Of a stretch of 64,000 nucleotides of DNA, positions 42,895 to 51,805 are shown piece after piece. This stretch comes from Rhodobacterales bacterium. GTDB taxonomy: Bacteria > Pseudomonadota > Alphaproteobacteria > Rhodobacterales > Rhodobacteraceae. How positions within the stretch are numbered: position 1 is the first letter of the stretch; each line of letters opens with the position of its first letter. The notes under the pieces are model-generated. The model saw only the letters and a program-made list of their open reading frames with translations. It ran no database searches and was not told where the DNA came from. The translations under genes and the position numbers were made by a program. The stretch is taken from positions 62,001 to 126,000 of the forward strand of contig JAPLPE010000034.1 of assembly GCA_026400355.1 (NCBI GenBank). The letters run 5' to 3'.

Positions 42895-45630
42895 ATGAAA
42901 CGGCACCATTACGTTATTGCTGCAATCGTGCTGGCGAGCATGTCTCTTGTCGGCCCTGTATGTGCAGACACGCTTGATCTGGCATTCATGCCACCCCGTG
43001 TCGTCCCGCAGGACCTGTGCACCCCTGGTGCGTCACTTGACGAACTGAACGAACTTGATCTCGGTCTTGGCGATGATGAACTCAACGATGACCTGCGGCT
43101 CAGGTACATCCGACGGGATATTCGGAATCTTCAGGCAGAAGACGCCCACCGCTGGTTTGACCACATCATGACCCTGATCGACTGGCAGGCAACGCTTGAT
43201 CCGGACTTTGCAGGCACCGGGGCGACACTGGCCAAGATCGCGCTCTATATTGACGCCGGTCGGATGAACGAACTTCGGGACCTGAACCTGATCGAACTGC
43301 TTCGGCAGGAAAACCGGCTCGACAGCAACACTTACCGCATGACCCTCGCGGAATACTACCTAAACGGGATCGGTGTGGCGAAAGACACAATCTATGCGAG
43401 AAGCCTGATCCGCGAAGCAGCCTACGGCGGCAACCCCGACGCGCTCTTGACCGTAGCGCGGCTCGAACTGCAGGGGGACCCCGTCGAAGGCTGGGACGCA
43501 CCGCTCGACATGACCGTCACACTCGCCTTTGGCGGGATGCTCGGACAGATGAATGCCGAGGTTTGCCGCCATGCAGAACGGATCGCACAGCAATACCTGA
43601 CCGGTGAGGTCGTGACCCGCAATCCTGAAATCGCGCAGGCCTGGTTCAAATTCGCCGCCGATCTTGGCGGTGCGGGCGCTGCCTGGCGCATAGTCGAGCA
43701 TCATCTTGAGGCCGACGCTGCCAACAAGGACAATGCCGAACTCCTCAGATATCTCAGGCTCGCCGTTTCACGCGGGATCGCGATTGATGCGGTTCAGGCC
43801 GAACGAATCCGTTCGGCGACAAACATCGATGACGAATCCCTGTTCGAGATCCTCGGCTTCAACTTCAGTGCAGACACAGGCAGGACCCGCCCATCGCTGT
43901 CGGGGTATTTCCAGCTTTCGGTCAATCTTGACGCCGAATTTGCCAGCGAAAACAGCCCGTACCTCCAGTATCTTGGCGAAGTGATCAAGTTCGACACAGC
44001 ACCGGGCTTTGTCTTTACCACACTGGCCAAGGAAGTGATGCTCCACAAAGGCCGATGGGCCGGTGAACTCGAAGCGATGGGCCTGTTAGAAGAGGCGGCT
44101 GTGCGGCAGGACGCTGAAGGCATGCAGATCCTTGCGCGCATGCTGACCCGCTATCGCGATGACCCTGTCAAGATGAGCCGCGCCATCAATCTCCTGACCG
44201 AGGCGGTGTCACGCTTTGGCCAAATGTCGGCCATGGACAACCTTGACGGGCTTTACCGTTGTCAGGCCAACGACGCCCCGCACATTGCCGAAGCTGATTA
44301 TTGGGCAAGTGCGTTCGACGCCACACAGTCCGAAAGCGTCGCGATAAGCCCGAATGACCTTCTCACCCTTGATCCGTTCAAGGACCCGGAGACGATCGCG
44401 CAGATTCAGACACAGGCGCTGCAGGGTGACTCAACCTCCCTGGCCAATTTCGTTGAACGGGTTCAGGCCGATCCCCTCGCGACTGACGATGCCCACCGTC
44501 TTTGGGCCGCACGCGCGGATGGTTCCGACAAGACACTCGAGAACTTCGCAAAACTCGAAGTTGCGCTCGCCACAAACCCCGCTGAACGTGATCTGGCCAT
44601 TGAACTGTTCCGTCGCATCTATCTCAACAACGGGGCCACAGCAGCTCTCGATCTGTCCATTGCCTTGCTCCAGGACAACGGGCGAGACCCAAAGGTTGCC
44701 TCAGAAATCGCCGACTACCTCACGCGGGCCGGCAACCTCGGCAACGGGGCGGCCATCCGCCTTCTTGCCCGCCTGACTGCGGACGAAAGAACGGAAGTAT
44801 CCGTTTATCAGCAGTTTGCCGAGATCATCGAAGAACGCGGTGACTTCCCCGCACTCATGTTCGCGATCCCCTTTGTGTCCCCCGACAGGGTCGATGACTA
44901 CATGGACCGCGCCGTTTCTCTCATGAACTGCGGCACAAAGGACGCCGAAGAACTCGGCGATGCCGCAACCGTCAGGGGCGATATCGAACAGTCCTACCAT
45001 TGGGAACAGATCGGTCTTGCCATCGTGGGCGGCAACGTCCTGTCCAGACTCGCCATCTCGGACAGGCAGATGACTTTCTACGACATCGGCGCAGCACCCG
45101 GGATCCGGCAGGTCTTTGAACGCGCGCTGGCCGAGGGGGACAACGTTGCGAACCTTACCCTCTTCGATCTGACCGCCGATCCGGACCTTTCGACATTCGA
45201 CCCCGCAGCAGCCGCAGAATACCTGATCGCTCTCCTTGCCATGCCCTATCAGGAATCGGCCATCATCAACCGCTACCGTGTGGCGGACGCCGAAGTGCGC
45301 GCTGCCGTGGATCAAGAATTCGACATGTCGGATGTGTTCCTCAAGGTGGCCCAGGGTGGCGACATCACAGCCAAGCGGGACTACGCACTTCTCTTGCGCG
45401 ACACCGCAACGACCCTGTCCGATCTGCAGGCCTCGGCACGGTGGCTGCAAGAATCGGCTGACGGAGGCGATATTGTGGGCATGGCCGAACTTGGCCGTGC
45501 CCTTGCATATGGCATCGGGATCCCCGAAGATCGAACCGCCGCACTGAATTGGCTTGAACAGGCCGAACGGGCCGGCAACACCGAGGCAGCATCGCTGGCC
45601 CGGCTTCTCCGGATCGAGGTGATCGAATGA
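42895..45630 (+). CDS. Large periplasmic Sel1/TPR-repeat protein (AlgK-like)
   Basis: 911 residues from ATG 42895, preferred because AGGGGAA lies 6-7 nt upstream. Signal peptide with a probable signal peptidase I site (PVCADT) and no proper lipobox. Many Sel1-type helical repeats, e.g. LAEYYLNGIGVAKDTIYARSL near 155-175 and MAELGRALAYGIGIPEDRTAAL near the end. AlgK, the Sel1 lipoprotein of the alginate exporter, is about 475 residues, so this one is nearly twice as long and not lipidated. It overlaps the AlgL-like gene by 4 nt. Likely organises the periplasmic part of the export machine. Confidence 0.75.
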   Translation: MKRHHYVIAAIVLASMSLVGPVCADTLDLAFMPPRVVPQDLCTPGASLDELNELDLGLGDDELNDDLRLRYIRRDIRNLQAEDAHRWFDHIMTLIDWQATLDPDFAGTGATLAKIALYIDAGRMNELRDLNLIELLRQENRLDSNTYRMTLAEYYLNGIGVAKDTIYARSLIREAAYGGNPDALLTVARLELQGDPVEGWDAPLDMTVTLAFGGMLGQMNAEVCRHAERIAQQYLTGEVVTRNPEIAQAWFKFAADLGGAGAAWRIVEHHLEADAANKDNAELLRYLRLAVSRGIAIDAVQAERIRSATNIDDESLFEILGFNFSADTGRTRPSLSGYFQLSVNLDAEFASENSPYLQYLGEVIKFDTAPGFVFTTLAKEVMLHKGRWAGELEAMGLLEEAAVRQDAEGMQILARMLTRYRDDPVKMSRAINLLTEAVSRFGQMSAMDNLDGLYRCQANDAPHIAEADYWASAFDATQSESVAISPNDLLTLDPFKDPETIAQIQTQALQGDSTSLANFVERVQADPLATDDAHRLWAARADGSDKTLENFAKLEVALATNPAERDLAIELFRRIYLNNGATAALDLSIALLQDNGRDPKVASEIADYLTRAGNLGNGAAIRLLARLTADERTEVSVYQQFAEIIEERGDFPALMFAIPFVSPDRVDDYMDRAVSLMNCGTKDAEELGDAATVRGDIEQSYHWEQIGLAIVGGNVLSRLAISDRQMTFYDIGAAPGIRQVFERALAEGDNVANLTLFDLTADPDLSTFDPAAAAEYLIALLAMPYQESAIINRYRVADAEVRAAVDQEFDMSDVFLKVAQGGDITAKRDYALLLRDTATTLSDLQASARWLQESADGGDIVGMAELGRALAYGIGIPEDRTAALNWLEQAERAGNTEAASLARLLRIEVIE

Positions 45631-46652
45631 TGCGCCACGCCATTGCCGCCCTGATGATGCTCTTTTCGGGAACGACGGCGGGCCTTGCCGAACAATGCGC
45701 AGAGCCGCCCGAACCGGTTCTCAGCCTGTCTTTCGGAAGCCGTTACTCCGACCAGACCGGGACGCGGTCCCAGATCGACACCGCCGCCGCAGAAGAGGCC
45801 GATGGCGCCCTGCGACCTGTGGACGATTTTCTGCGGGATCTCACAACTGACGCGAGCAAGGTATTTGAAGACGATGCCGATCGTCAGGACGTTGCAGACT
45901 GTATCATCGCTCGGATAAGCGTCTGGGCCCGCGCCGATGCAATGTCGGACCTGTCATCAGAAACGGCAAACCTCACTGTCGGCTCCCGGATCGCAGGCTT
46001 TGGTCTGGTCCTTCTTCAGGTCATACCCTTTGCCTCGCCGTCAAGCGATGTGGACGATATCAAGGATTGGTTGCGGAAGTTGATGCGCGCCCAGACCACC
46101 TACTGGGAAAACGAAGCCCCAGATGGCGCCCGCCAAGGTAATCTGCGCGCTTGGGCGGCGCTGGGCGGGGCCAGCGCGGCGACGATCCTCGAAGACCCGG
46201 CCCTTCGCGCATGGTCTGCGTGGTCAATCAGCCACATCATGTGCTCAGCCTCAGACGATGGCAGTCTCCCGCAGGAAATGGGCCGGGGCAAATTCGCGCT
46301 GCACTACCAACTTCACGCAATCTCGCCCCTTGTTGTCTCAACGCTCTTGCTCGAACGGCAGGGGATCGACGTTCAGAATGTCTGTGACGGCGCACTTTCA
46401 CGCATCATCCGATTTGCAATGAATGATATCGATGACGGCGCCGCCACGACAGCAATCACTGGCGATGTCCAAAGCTTCTTTGATGGCTCGGATGAATTCG
46501 AAGGCTTCTATTTCGCCTGGATAGAAGCCTATCTGCAGCTTGACGACATGCCTGACCACGATGCACTCGACCGGTTTGCGGAACAGTATCGCCCGATCCA
46601 CTACTCAAAACTGGGCGGTGATCAGACACTTATCTGGCAGAACCTTCAGTAG
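45627..46652 (+). CDS. AlgL-like (PL5 fold) protein lacking the catalytic histidine
   Basis: 341 residues (Pseudomonas AlgL: 367) with a signal peptide ending GLAEQ. The alignment is easy by eye in the second half: DDGSLPQEMGRGKFALHYQLHAISPL matches AlgL's [26 protein letters not shown], including the catalytic-type tyrosine (Y227). The family motif NNHxYW, whose His is needed for lyase activity, reads GNLRAW (171-176) here. It is therefore probably not an active lyase of the known mechanism. Last gene of the operon. Confidence 0.75.
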   Translation: MMRHAIAALMMLFSGTTAGLAEQCAEPPEPVLSLSFGSRYSDQTGTRSQIDTAAAEEADGALRPVDDFLRDLTTDASKVFEDDADRQDVADCIIARISVWARADAMSDLSSETANLTVGSRIAGFGLVLLQVIPFASPSSDVDDIKDWLRKLMRAQTTYWENEAPDGARQGNLRAWAALGGASAATILEDPALRAWSAWSISHIMCSASDDGSLPQEMGRGKFALHYQLHAISPLVVSTLLLERQGIDVQNVCDGALSRIIRFAMNDIDDGAATTAITGDVQSFFDGSDEFEGFYFAWIEAYLQLDDMPDHDALDRFAEQYRPIHYSKLGGDQTLIWQNLQ

Positions 46653-46656
46653 CCCG

Positions 46657-46905
46657 TCACTCGCCTTTGTTGGCTTTCATATAGGCCCGCAGAACAGCGT
46701 TGATGCGGGTCTGATACCCACGACCCTGTCCCTGAAAAAAGGAAAGTACATCGGAATCAAGCCGGAGCGAAATCAGCTTCTTGGGTTCTGGAAGGATGAT
46801 CTGGACATTGGTCCAATCCCCCGGCTCGATCTCAGGTTCAGGCGCAGGCATGACAGGCTGATGCACCTTGCCTTGGCGGGGCAGTTTCCGGACAATCTTC
46901 CGCAT
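46657..46905 (-). CDS. Orphan BrnA-type antitoxin-like protein
   Basis: 82 residues. The C-terminal half KKLISLRLDSDVLSFFQGQG followed by YQTRINAVLRAYM is the BrnA ribbon-helix-helix pattern: it binds DNA as a dimer and in type II systems neutralises the RNase BrnT. BrnT normally precedes brnA by a few bases on the same strand. The 97 bp between this start and hslU hold no such gene, so it is an orphan, perhaps a stand-alone regulator. It ends 4 bp from the convergent end of the alg-like operon. Confidence 0.75.
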   Translation of the reverse strand: MRKIVRKLPRQGKVHQPVMPAPEPEIEPGDWTNVQIILPEPKKLISLRLDSDVLSFFQGQGRGYQTRINAVLRAYMKANKGE

Positions 46906-47002
46906 CTGCCACTCCTGTATCTACAATTCGTCCCTCTTTCTCGCCTCTCTTGGTTTTCTGGTCAATCAGCCATAGATCAGGGCCTGAACAAAGGACCAAC
47001 CC

Positions 47003-48304
47003 ATGACCGACCTGACCCCCCGCGAGATCGTTTCCGAGCTTGACCGCTTCATCATCGGGCAAAAGGACGCCAAGCGCGCCGTCGCAGTCGCGCTCCGCAA
47101 CCGCTGGCGGCGCAAGCAACTCGATGCCGGCCTGCGTGAAGAGGTCTATCCCAAGAATATCCTGATGATCGGCCCCACCGGCGTCGGCAAGACCGAGATC
47201 AGTCGCCGTCTTGCCAAACTCGCCAAGGCCCCCTTCATCAAGGTCGAGGCGACCAAGTTCACTGAAGTCGGCTATGTTGGCCGCGACGTCGAACAGATCA
47301 TCCGGGATCTGGTGGATATCGGCATCTCTCAGGTCCGCGCCCAGATGCGCGACGACGTGAAGGCCAAAGCCCGCCACGCCGCCGAAGAACGCGTCATCAC
47401 TGCCATCGCTGGGACCGACGCCCGCGAAGCCACCCGCGAAATGTTCCGCCGCAAGCTCAAGTCAGGCGAACTCGACGCGACACTGATCGAGGTTGAACTG
47501 ACCGACACAAGCAGCCCAATGGGCTTTGAGGTCCCGGGCCAACCCGGAATGGGTGGCATGATGAACATCGGCGACCTCTTCGGCAAGGCGTTCGGTGGCC
47601 GCAAGGTCAAGAAGCGCGTAACCGTCGCCGACAGCTATGAACTCCTTGTCGCGGATGAGGCCGACAAGCTTCTGGACGATGAGGCGGTGAACAAGGCCGC
47701 GCTTGAAGCGGTGGAACAGAACGGCATCGTTTTCCTAGATGAGATCGACAAGGTCTGCGCCCGTTCTGAATCCCGCGGGGCCGACGTCAGCCGCGAAGGC
47801 GTCCAGCGTGACCTGCTGCCGCTGATCGAAGGGACGACGGTTTCCACCAAGCACGGCCCGGTCAAGACTGACCACATCCTCTTCATCGCATCGGGCGCGT
47901 TCCATCTCGCCAAACCGTCCGACCTCCTGCCCGAACTCCAGGGCCGCCTTCCGATCCGCGTGGAGCTCAAACCGCTGACAGAACAAGATTTCGTCCGCAT
48001 CCTGACCGAGACTGACAATGCCCTGACGCTGCAATACTCGGCCCTGATGGGCACCGAGAACGTCAACGTATCCTTCACCCCCGACGGTATCGCTGCCCTC
48101 GCCCGCATCGCGGCCGAGGTCAACCGGACCGTCGAAAACATCGGTGCCCGCCGCCTTTACACAGTGATGGAGCGCGTATTTGAGGAGTTATCCTTCACCG
48201 CCCCCGACCGGGGTGGCGAAGCGGTGGAAATCAATGCCGCCTTTGTCGAAGAACACCTGGGCGAACTCAGCCGCTCGACAGACCTCAGCCGTTATGTCCT
48301 CTAG
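47003..48304 (+). CDS. hslU: ATPase subunit HslU of the HslUV protease
   Basis: 433 residues. AAA+ unfoldase: [20 protein letters not shown] at the start, Walker [16 protein letters not shown], the GYVGRDVE pore loop, Walker [11 protein letters not shown], and a C-terminal [14 protein letters not shown] that docks into HslV. Full length. Because hslV is at 31960, hslU must be expressed from its own promoter. A heat-shock-like CTTGGT ... CCATAG sits at 46949-46975, but with a short 15-bp spacer. The C-terminus overlaps the Smr gene on the other strand. Confidence 0.96.
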   Translation: MTDLTPREIVSELDRFIIGQKDAKRAVAVALRNRWRRKQLDAGLREEVYPKNILMIGPTGVGKTEISRRLAKLAKAPFIKVEATKFTEVGYVGRDVEQIIRDLVDIGISQVRAQMRDDVKAKARHAAEERVITAIAGTDAREATREMFRRKLKSGELDATLIEVELTDTSSPMGFEVPGQPGMGGMMNIGDLFGKAFGGRKVKKRVTVADSYELLVADEADKLLDDEAVNKAALEAVEQNGIVFLDEIDKVCARSESRGADVSREGVQRDLLPLIEGTTVSTKHGPVKTDHILFIASGAFHLAKPSDLLPELQGRLPIRVELKPLTEQDFVRILTETDNALTLQYSALMGTENVNVSFTPDGIAALARIAAEVNRTVENIGARRLYTVMERVFEELSFTAPDRGGEAVEINAAFVEEHLGELSRSTDLSRYVL

Positions 48305-48903
48305 CGGCCGCGCTTGAGGTAGACGTAGTATGCGCCACTCCCGCCGTGACTGATATGGGCGGGGGTAATCTGGAGGATCAGGGGCCGCAGAGGCGTCATG
48401 TTAAGCCAGTGCGGTACCTGATGGCGCAGAACCCCTTGCCGCACGGGCATCGGTGCCAGTTCATCCCGCAACTTGCCCTTTCCCGTGATGACAAGCACCA
48501 ATCGCCGTCCCATCGCCTGCGATTGCAGGATGAACCCCAGAAGCGCCGGATGAGCTTCGTCCAGTGTCATCCCATGCAGATCGATCCGCGCTTCGGGGTG
48601 AAGTTTGCCCTTCTTCATCTTGCCAAAGGATTTGGCGTCCATCCTCACAGGCGCACGCCCCATCCCTTCGGCCAAGCCTGGCAAAAGGTCATCTGATCGC
48701 CGGTAATCCGCCTTCTCGCCAACCACGAAAGGCCGGATCGGATCGGGTGGCGGCATCAATGGTGCAGGGACCGGGACTTCGGGTGCCTTTGGCGGCACAG
48801 CATCCATCGGCTTGGCAGACCTCCTGGTGATCGGCGCATCATTGCGGATCACATGTTCCCACAGAGCCCGTTCTTCGGCCGACAGATGCCTTCGCCGCCG
48901 CAT
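48301..48903 (-). CDS. Smr-domain protein
   Basis: 200 residues from ATG 48903, which overlaps the mltA stop (TGATG). Charged N-terminus, a Pro-rich linker ([19 protein letters not shown]) and a C-terminal Smr domain with [12 protein letters not shown] and VLVITGKGK. Smr domains are nucleases or nucleic-acid binders. Function unknown here. Part of a three-gene minus-strand operon with mltA and the Tim44-like gene. Confidence 0.9.
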   Translation of the reverse strand: MRRRRHLSAEERALWEHVIRNDAPITRRSAKPMDAVPPKAPEVPVPAPLMPPPDPIRPFVVGEKADYRRSDDLLPGLAEGMGRAPVRMDAKSFGKMKKGKLHPEARIDLHGMTLDEAHPALLGFILQSQAMGRRLVLVITGKGKLRDELAPMPVRQGVLRHQVPHWLNMTPLRPLILQITPAHISHGGSGAYYVYLKRGR

Positions 48904-49955
48904 CACTCGGCTCCGGCCAACCGCTCTGGAAACATGGCATAGGCTCGCTGAATCGGCAGCAGAACGACCATGCGCCCCGTATCCTTGACGCGCCCCGCCC
49001 TGATACCGGCCGCAAGGCCCGTCCCATAAAAGATATCTGCCCGCTGCGCACCCTTGATCGCAGACCCGGTATCCTGCGCCACCATCAGACGCCGCAAGGG
49101 GTCCGTGCCTTCGGTTTCAATCCAGACTGGCGCACCAAGTGGCACGATGGATGGGTCCACCGCAATCGTCCGCAAGGGCGTCACAGACCGGTTCATGGCA
49201 CCCAGCGGCCCCTTCTCGGGTGGGACCTCGTTGACCTCGCGAAAGAAGACGTAGCTCTTGTTGATCCACAAAAGCGCCTGCCCTTCTACCGGGTTCCGCT
49301 TGGCCCAGTTGCGGATCACTTCGGCCGAAACCTGATCTGCGGTATAGACGCCACGCGCGATCAACTCCTGCCCGATGGACGTATAGGACCACCCATTCGC
49401 CCCGGCATATCCGACCCGGATCACACTGCCATCGCGCAACTGGATGCGCCCCGATCCCTGTACCTGCATGAAGAACAGATCAACGGGATCATCGACCCAG
49501 GCAATCTCCAGCCCCTGATCCTCTAGCACCCCGTTCTGCTCGATCTCTTGCCGTGTGAACCAAGGCTCTCCGTCGGTGATGTCTGACGGCAGACGATAAA
49601 CGGGATAGCGGAATACATCATCCGGGGTCAGTGATCCACGCAACTGCGGTTCATAGTACGCGGTGAAAAGGCCCGCCTGACCGTCTTCGATCAGGACCGG
49701 GCGAAAGAACAACTCAAAGAACTCACGCGCGTTCGTGACATCACCGGCAAGATCACAAAGGTTGATCCAGTCGCGGTCAACCAGATCGCCACAAGTGTTT
49801 CTGAAAGCGGCAAGGGCCTCGGATTGATCATCCTCGGCCCATCCGCCCAGATCAGAAAACGTCAGCAATGTTGAAGTCTGCGCCAACGCCGCCCCCGCGA
49901 AACACTGCGACAGCGCCCAGACCAATAAACCGGCCCGGACACAAGCCCGCATCAT
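48903..49955 (-). CDS. mltA: Membrane-bound lytic murein transglycosylase A
   Basis: 350 residues with an N-terminal signal sequence (RAGLLVWALSQCFAGAALAQ). MltA domain with GLFTAYYEPQLRGS and the C-terminal 3D domain ending VAQDTGSAIKGAQRADIFYGTG. The conserved aspartates there provide catalysis. Cleaves peptidoglycan to 1,6-anhydromuramyl products, which could feed the AmgK/MurU route encoded at 23.5-25.1 kb. Overlaps the Tim44-like gene by 4 nt. Confidence 0.93.
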   Translation of the reverse strand: MMRACVRAGLLVWALSQCFAGAALAQTSTLLTFSDLGGWAEDDQSEALAAFRNTCGDLVDRDWINLCDLAGDVTNAREFFELFFRPVLIEDGQAGLFTAYYEPQLRGSLTPDDVFRYPVYRLPSDITDGEPWFTRQEIEQNGVLEDQGLEIAWVDDPVDLFFMQVQGSGRIQLRDGSVIRVGYAGANGWSYTSIGQELIARGVYTADQVSAEVIRNWAKRNPVEGQALLWINKSYVFFREVNEVPPEKGPLGAMNRSVTPLRTIAVDPSIVPLGAPVWIETEGTDPLRRLMVAQDTGSAIKGAQRADIFYGTGLAAGIRAGRVKDTGRMVVLLPIQRAYAMFPERLAGAE

Positions 49956-50614
49956 TCGCTTGTTGCAACCAGAAGCCAGTTCGGGTCGGCGCTCCCCATT
50001 GTCCGGGAAAAGGTCCAGACGTCTTTCTGCTTCTTGATGGTGTTTGCGCTGCCACTCACGACTTCGCCCCTGGCATTCTTCACGACTTCAGTCAACTCGC
50101 CCACAAAGCGGACCGCAACCTCAGCCTCGCGGCTCTGCCGGTCAAAGGTCGCATCCTTCAGCGCCAGATCGCTGATCCCCACGAACGTCGCCTCGACCTT
50201 GAGCCCGTTCTTCTCGCGCTCTGCAACAACGCCGATCATGGCGTCATAGACTTCGGGAGCGATGAACGCCTTGACGGATGACATGTCGCCGCGCTCGAAC
50301 GCCATAAGGATCATCTCGTAGGCACCGCGTGCGCCCTGCAGGAACTCCCGAACGTTGAAGGAATTGTCTACGCCCTTCATCGCAGCAAGCGCACGTGCAG
50401 CATCGGTCCCGTCGGCGACGTGGTCGGTAATGTCGCGGTCCGGCCCGCCCTCGATAACCTCAAGATCAGGCCGTTTGGGTTTCTTCGCCTCTGGGGCGGT
50501 TGTAATCGCCGGCTTCTCGAATCCCTCGCGCGTCCCCAGAACAGACCGCAGCCGCAAGATCAGAAAGATCGCGATCCCGGCAAGAACCAGCAACTGGATG
50601 ATCGAAGAATTCAT
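49952..50614 (-). CDS. Tim44-like domain protein
   Basis: 220 residues. One N-terminal membrane helix (IIQLLVLAGIAIFLILRL), then a linker and a Tim44-like domain (FNVREFLQGARGAYEMILMAFERGD, then a beta-sheet region ending DPNWLLVATSE). Bacterial relatives (TimA) are thought to act at the inner membrane in protein translocation or assembly. Neighbourhood with secB fits but is no proof. Divergent from fxsA. Confidence 0.88.
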   Translation of the reverse strand: MNSSIIQLLVLAGIAIFLILRLRSVLGTREGFEKPAITTAPEAKKPKRPDLEVIEGGPDRDITDHVADGTDAARALAAMKGVDNSFNVREFLQGARGAYEMILMAFERGDMSSVKAFIAPEVYDAMIGVVAEREKNGLKVEATFVGISDLALKDATFDRQSREAEVAVRFVGELTEVVKNARGEVVSGSANTIKKQKDVWTFSRTMGSADPNWLLVATSE

Positions 50615-50722
50615 TACGTCCTCTTTTCAGGTCAGGGCATAGCATCGCGTCATTACCGCACCTATGTAAGCGTCCGGTGGGGTCAAGTCCACCATTGCCC
50701 AAAAGGAAGGGACAAGCCCGTC

Positions 50723-51211
50723 ATGTGGTTCATCGTTGCGTTTCTGTCGATCCCGGTTGTCGAAATCGCCCTGTTCATTCTGGTAGGCGGCTGGATCGGT
50801 GTGCTCAAGACCGTTCTGCTTGTCATTCTGGCGGGCATCATCGGTGCCGGGCTGATCCGTCAACAGGGCCAGAATGCGATGGCAAGCCTGCGCGAAGGTG
50901 TTCTGGCAGATTCTGACCCGTCCGAAAGCATCGTGCGCGGCACAATGACGGTTCTGGCCGGCATGCTTCTTGTCATCCCGGGCTTCCTGACAGATGCAGT
51001 CGCGATCGCCATGCTGATCCCCTTTGTCCAGAAGGCCGCCTTTGCAGCCCTGCGCCGCAGGGCAAAGGCGCAGGGCATGGTCATGGGCGTAACAATCAAC
51101 GGCACCGCCCGCCCTGCTGGCCCGCAGGATCACGTCATCGATGGCGAGTTCGAGGAGATCTCGCCGCCAAAACGCCCCACGCACAACCCCTCCGGCTGGA
51201 CCCAACACTGA
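50723..51211 (+). CDS. fxsA: FxsA family membrane protein
   Basis: 162 residues from ATG 50723 (MWFIVAFLSIPVVEIALFILVGG); the longer upstream frame overlaps the divergent gene and is not supported. Family hallmarks are the N-terminal two helices, GLIRQQGQ, and MLLVIPGFLTDAVAIAMLIP. E. coli FxsA affects phage T7 exclusion by the F plasmid; its general function is unknown. The C-terminal tail contains DHVIDGEFEEI, common in alphaproteobacterial members. Confidence 0.9.
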   Translation: MWFIVAFLSIPVVEIALFILVGGWIGVLKTVLLVILAGIIGAGLIRQQGQNAMASLREGVLADSDPSESIVRGTMTVLAGMLLVIPGFLTDAVAIAMLIPFVQKAAFAALRRRAKAQGMVMGVTINGTARPAGPQDHVIDGEFEEISPPKRPTHNPSGWTQH

Positions 51212-51286
51212 AGCCAGCCATTGAGCGCAGGCGGGCGGGCTGATAAGGGGGCGGTTAAGTCCTAACACACCGGAGCCTTGCCCATC

Positions 51287-51805
51287 ATGGTCGATACCCC
51301 AGCCACGCCCACCAATGGCGCCCCGCCCGCTGCGCCCAAAGTTACCCAGCGCGTGCTTGCCCAGTACATTCGCGACATGTCGTTCGAAAACTTCCTCGCG
51401 CAAAAGGGCCTTGCCGGGGATCTTCAGCCGGAAACGGTCGTTCAGGTCAACCTCGACGGCCGCAAGCGTGGCGGCGACAACCAGTACGAAGTGATCACCA
51501 AGCTCAGCATCACCTCCAAGGCCAAATCTTCGGGTGAAACGCTGTTCCTTCTTGAAATCGAATATGCCGGCGTCTTCTTCATCGAAGGCGTGCCCGAAGA
51601 GCAGATGCACCCCTACCTTCTGATCGAATGTCCGCGCATCACCTTCCCGTTCCTGCGTCGCATCGTAAGCGACATCACCCGTGACGGCGGCTTCCTGCCG
51701 CTGAACCTCGAAATGATCGATTTCCTCGCGCTCTACCGCAACGAACTCGCCCGCCGTGTTCAGGCGCAGGCCACCGCCGCCGCAGCGCCCAAGCTGGACT
51801 CCTAA
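51287..51805 (+). CDS. secB: Protein-export chaperone SecB
   Basis: 172 residues from ATG 51287; a TTG 3 codons earlier is less likely. Binds unfolded preproteins and hands them to SecA. Signature regions are VLAQYIRDMSFENFLAQ, LEIEYAGVFFIEGVPEEQM, and LLIECPRITFPFLRRIVSDITRDGGFLPLNLE. Overlaps the end of the convergent dnaQ gene by 4 nt. Confidence 0.96.
   Translation: MVDTPATPTNGAPPAAPKVTQRVLAQYIRDMSFENFLAQKGLAGDLQPETVVQVNLDGRKRGGDNQYEVITKLSITSKAKSSGETLFLLEIEYAGVFFIEGVPEEQMHPYLLIECPRITFPFLRRIVSDITRDGGFLPLNLEMIDFLALYRNELARRVQAQATAAAAPKLDS

Noticed and set aside
46906-47002. Space checked for a BrnT toxin gene
   Set aside because: Fewer than 100 bp and no open frame resembling BrnT on either strand.
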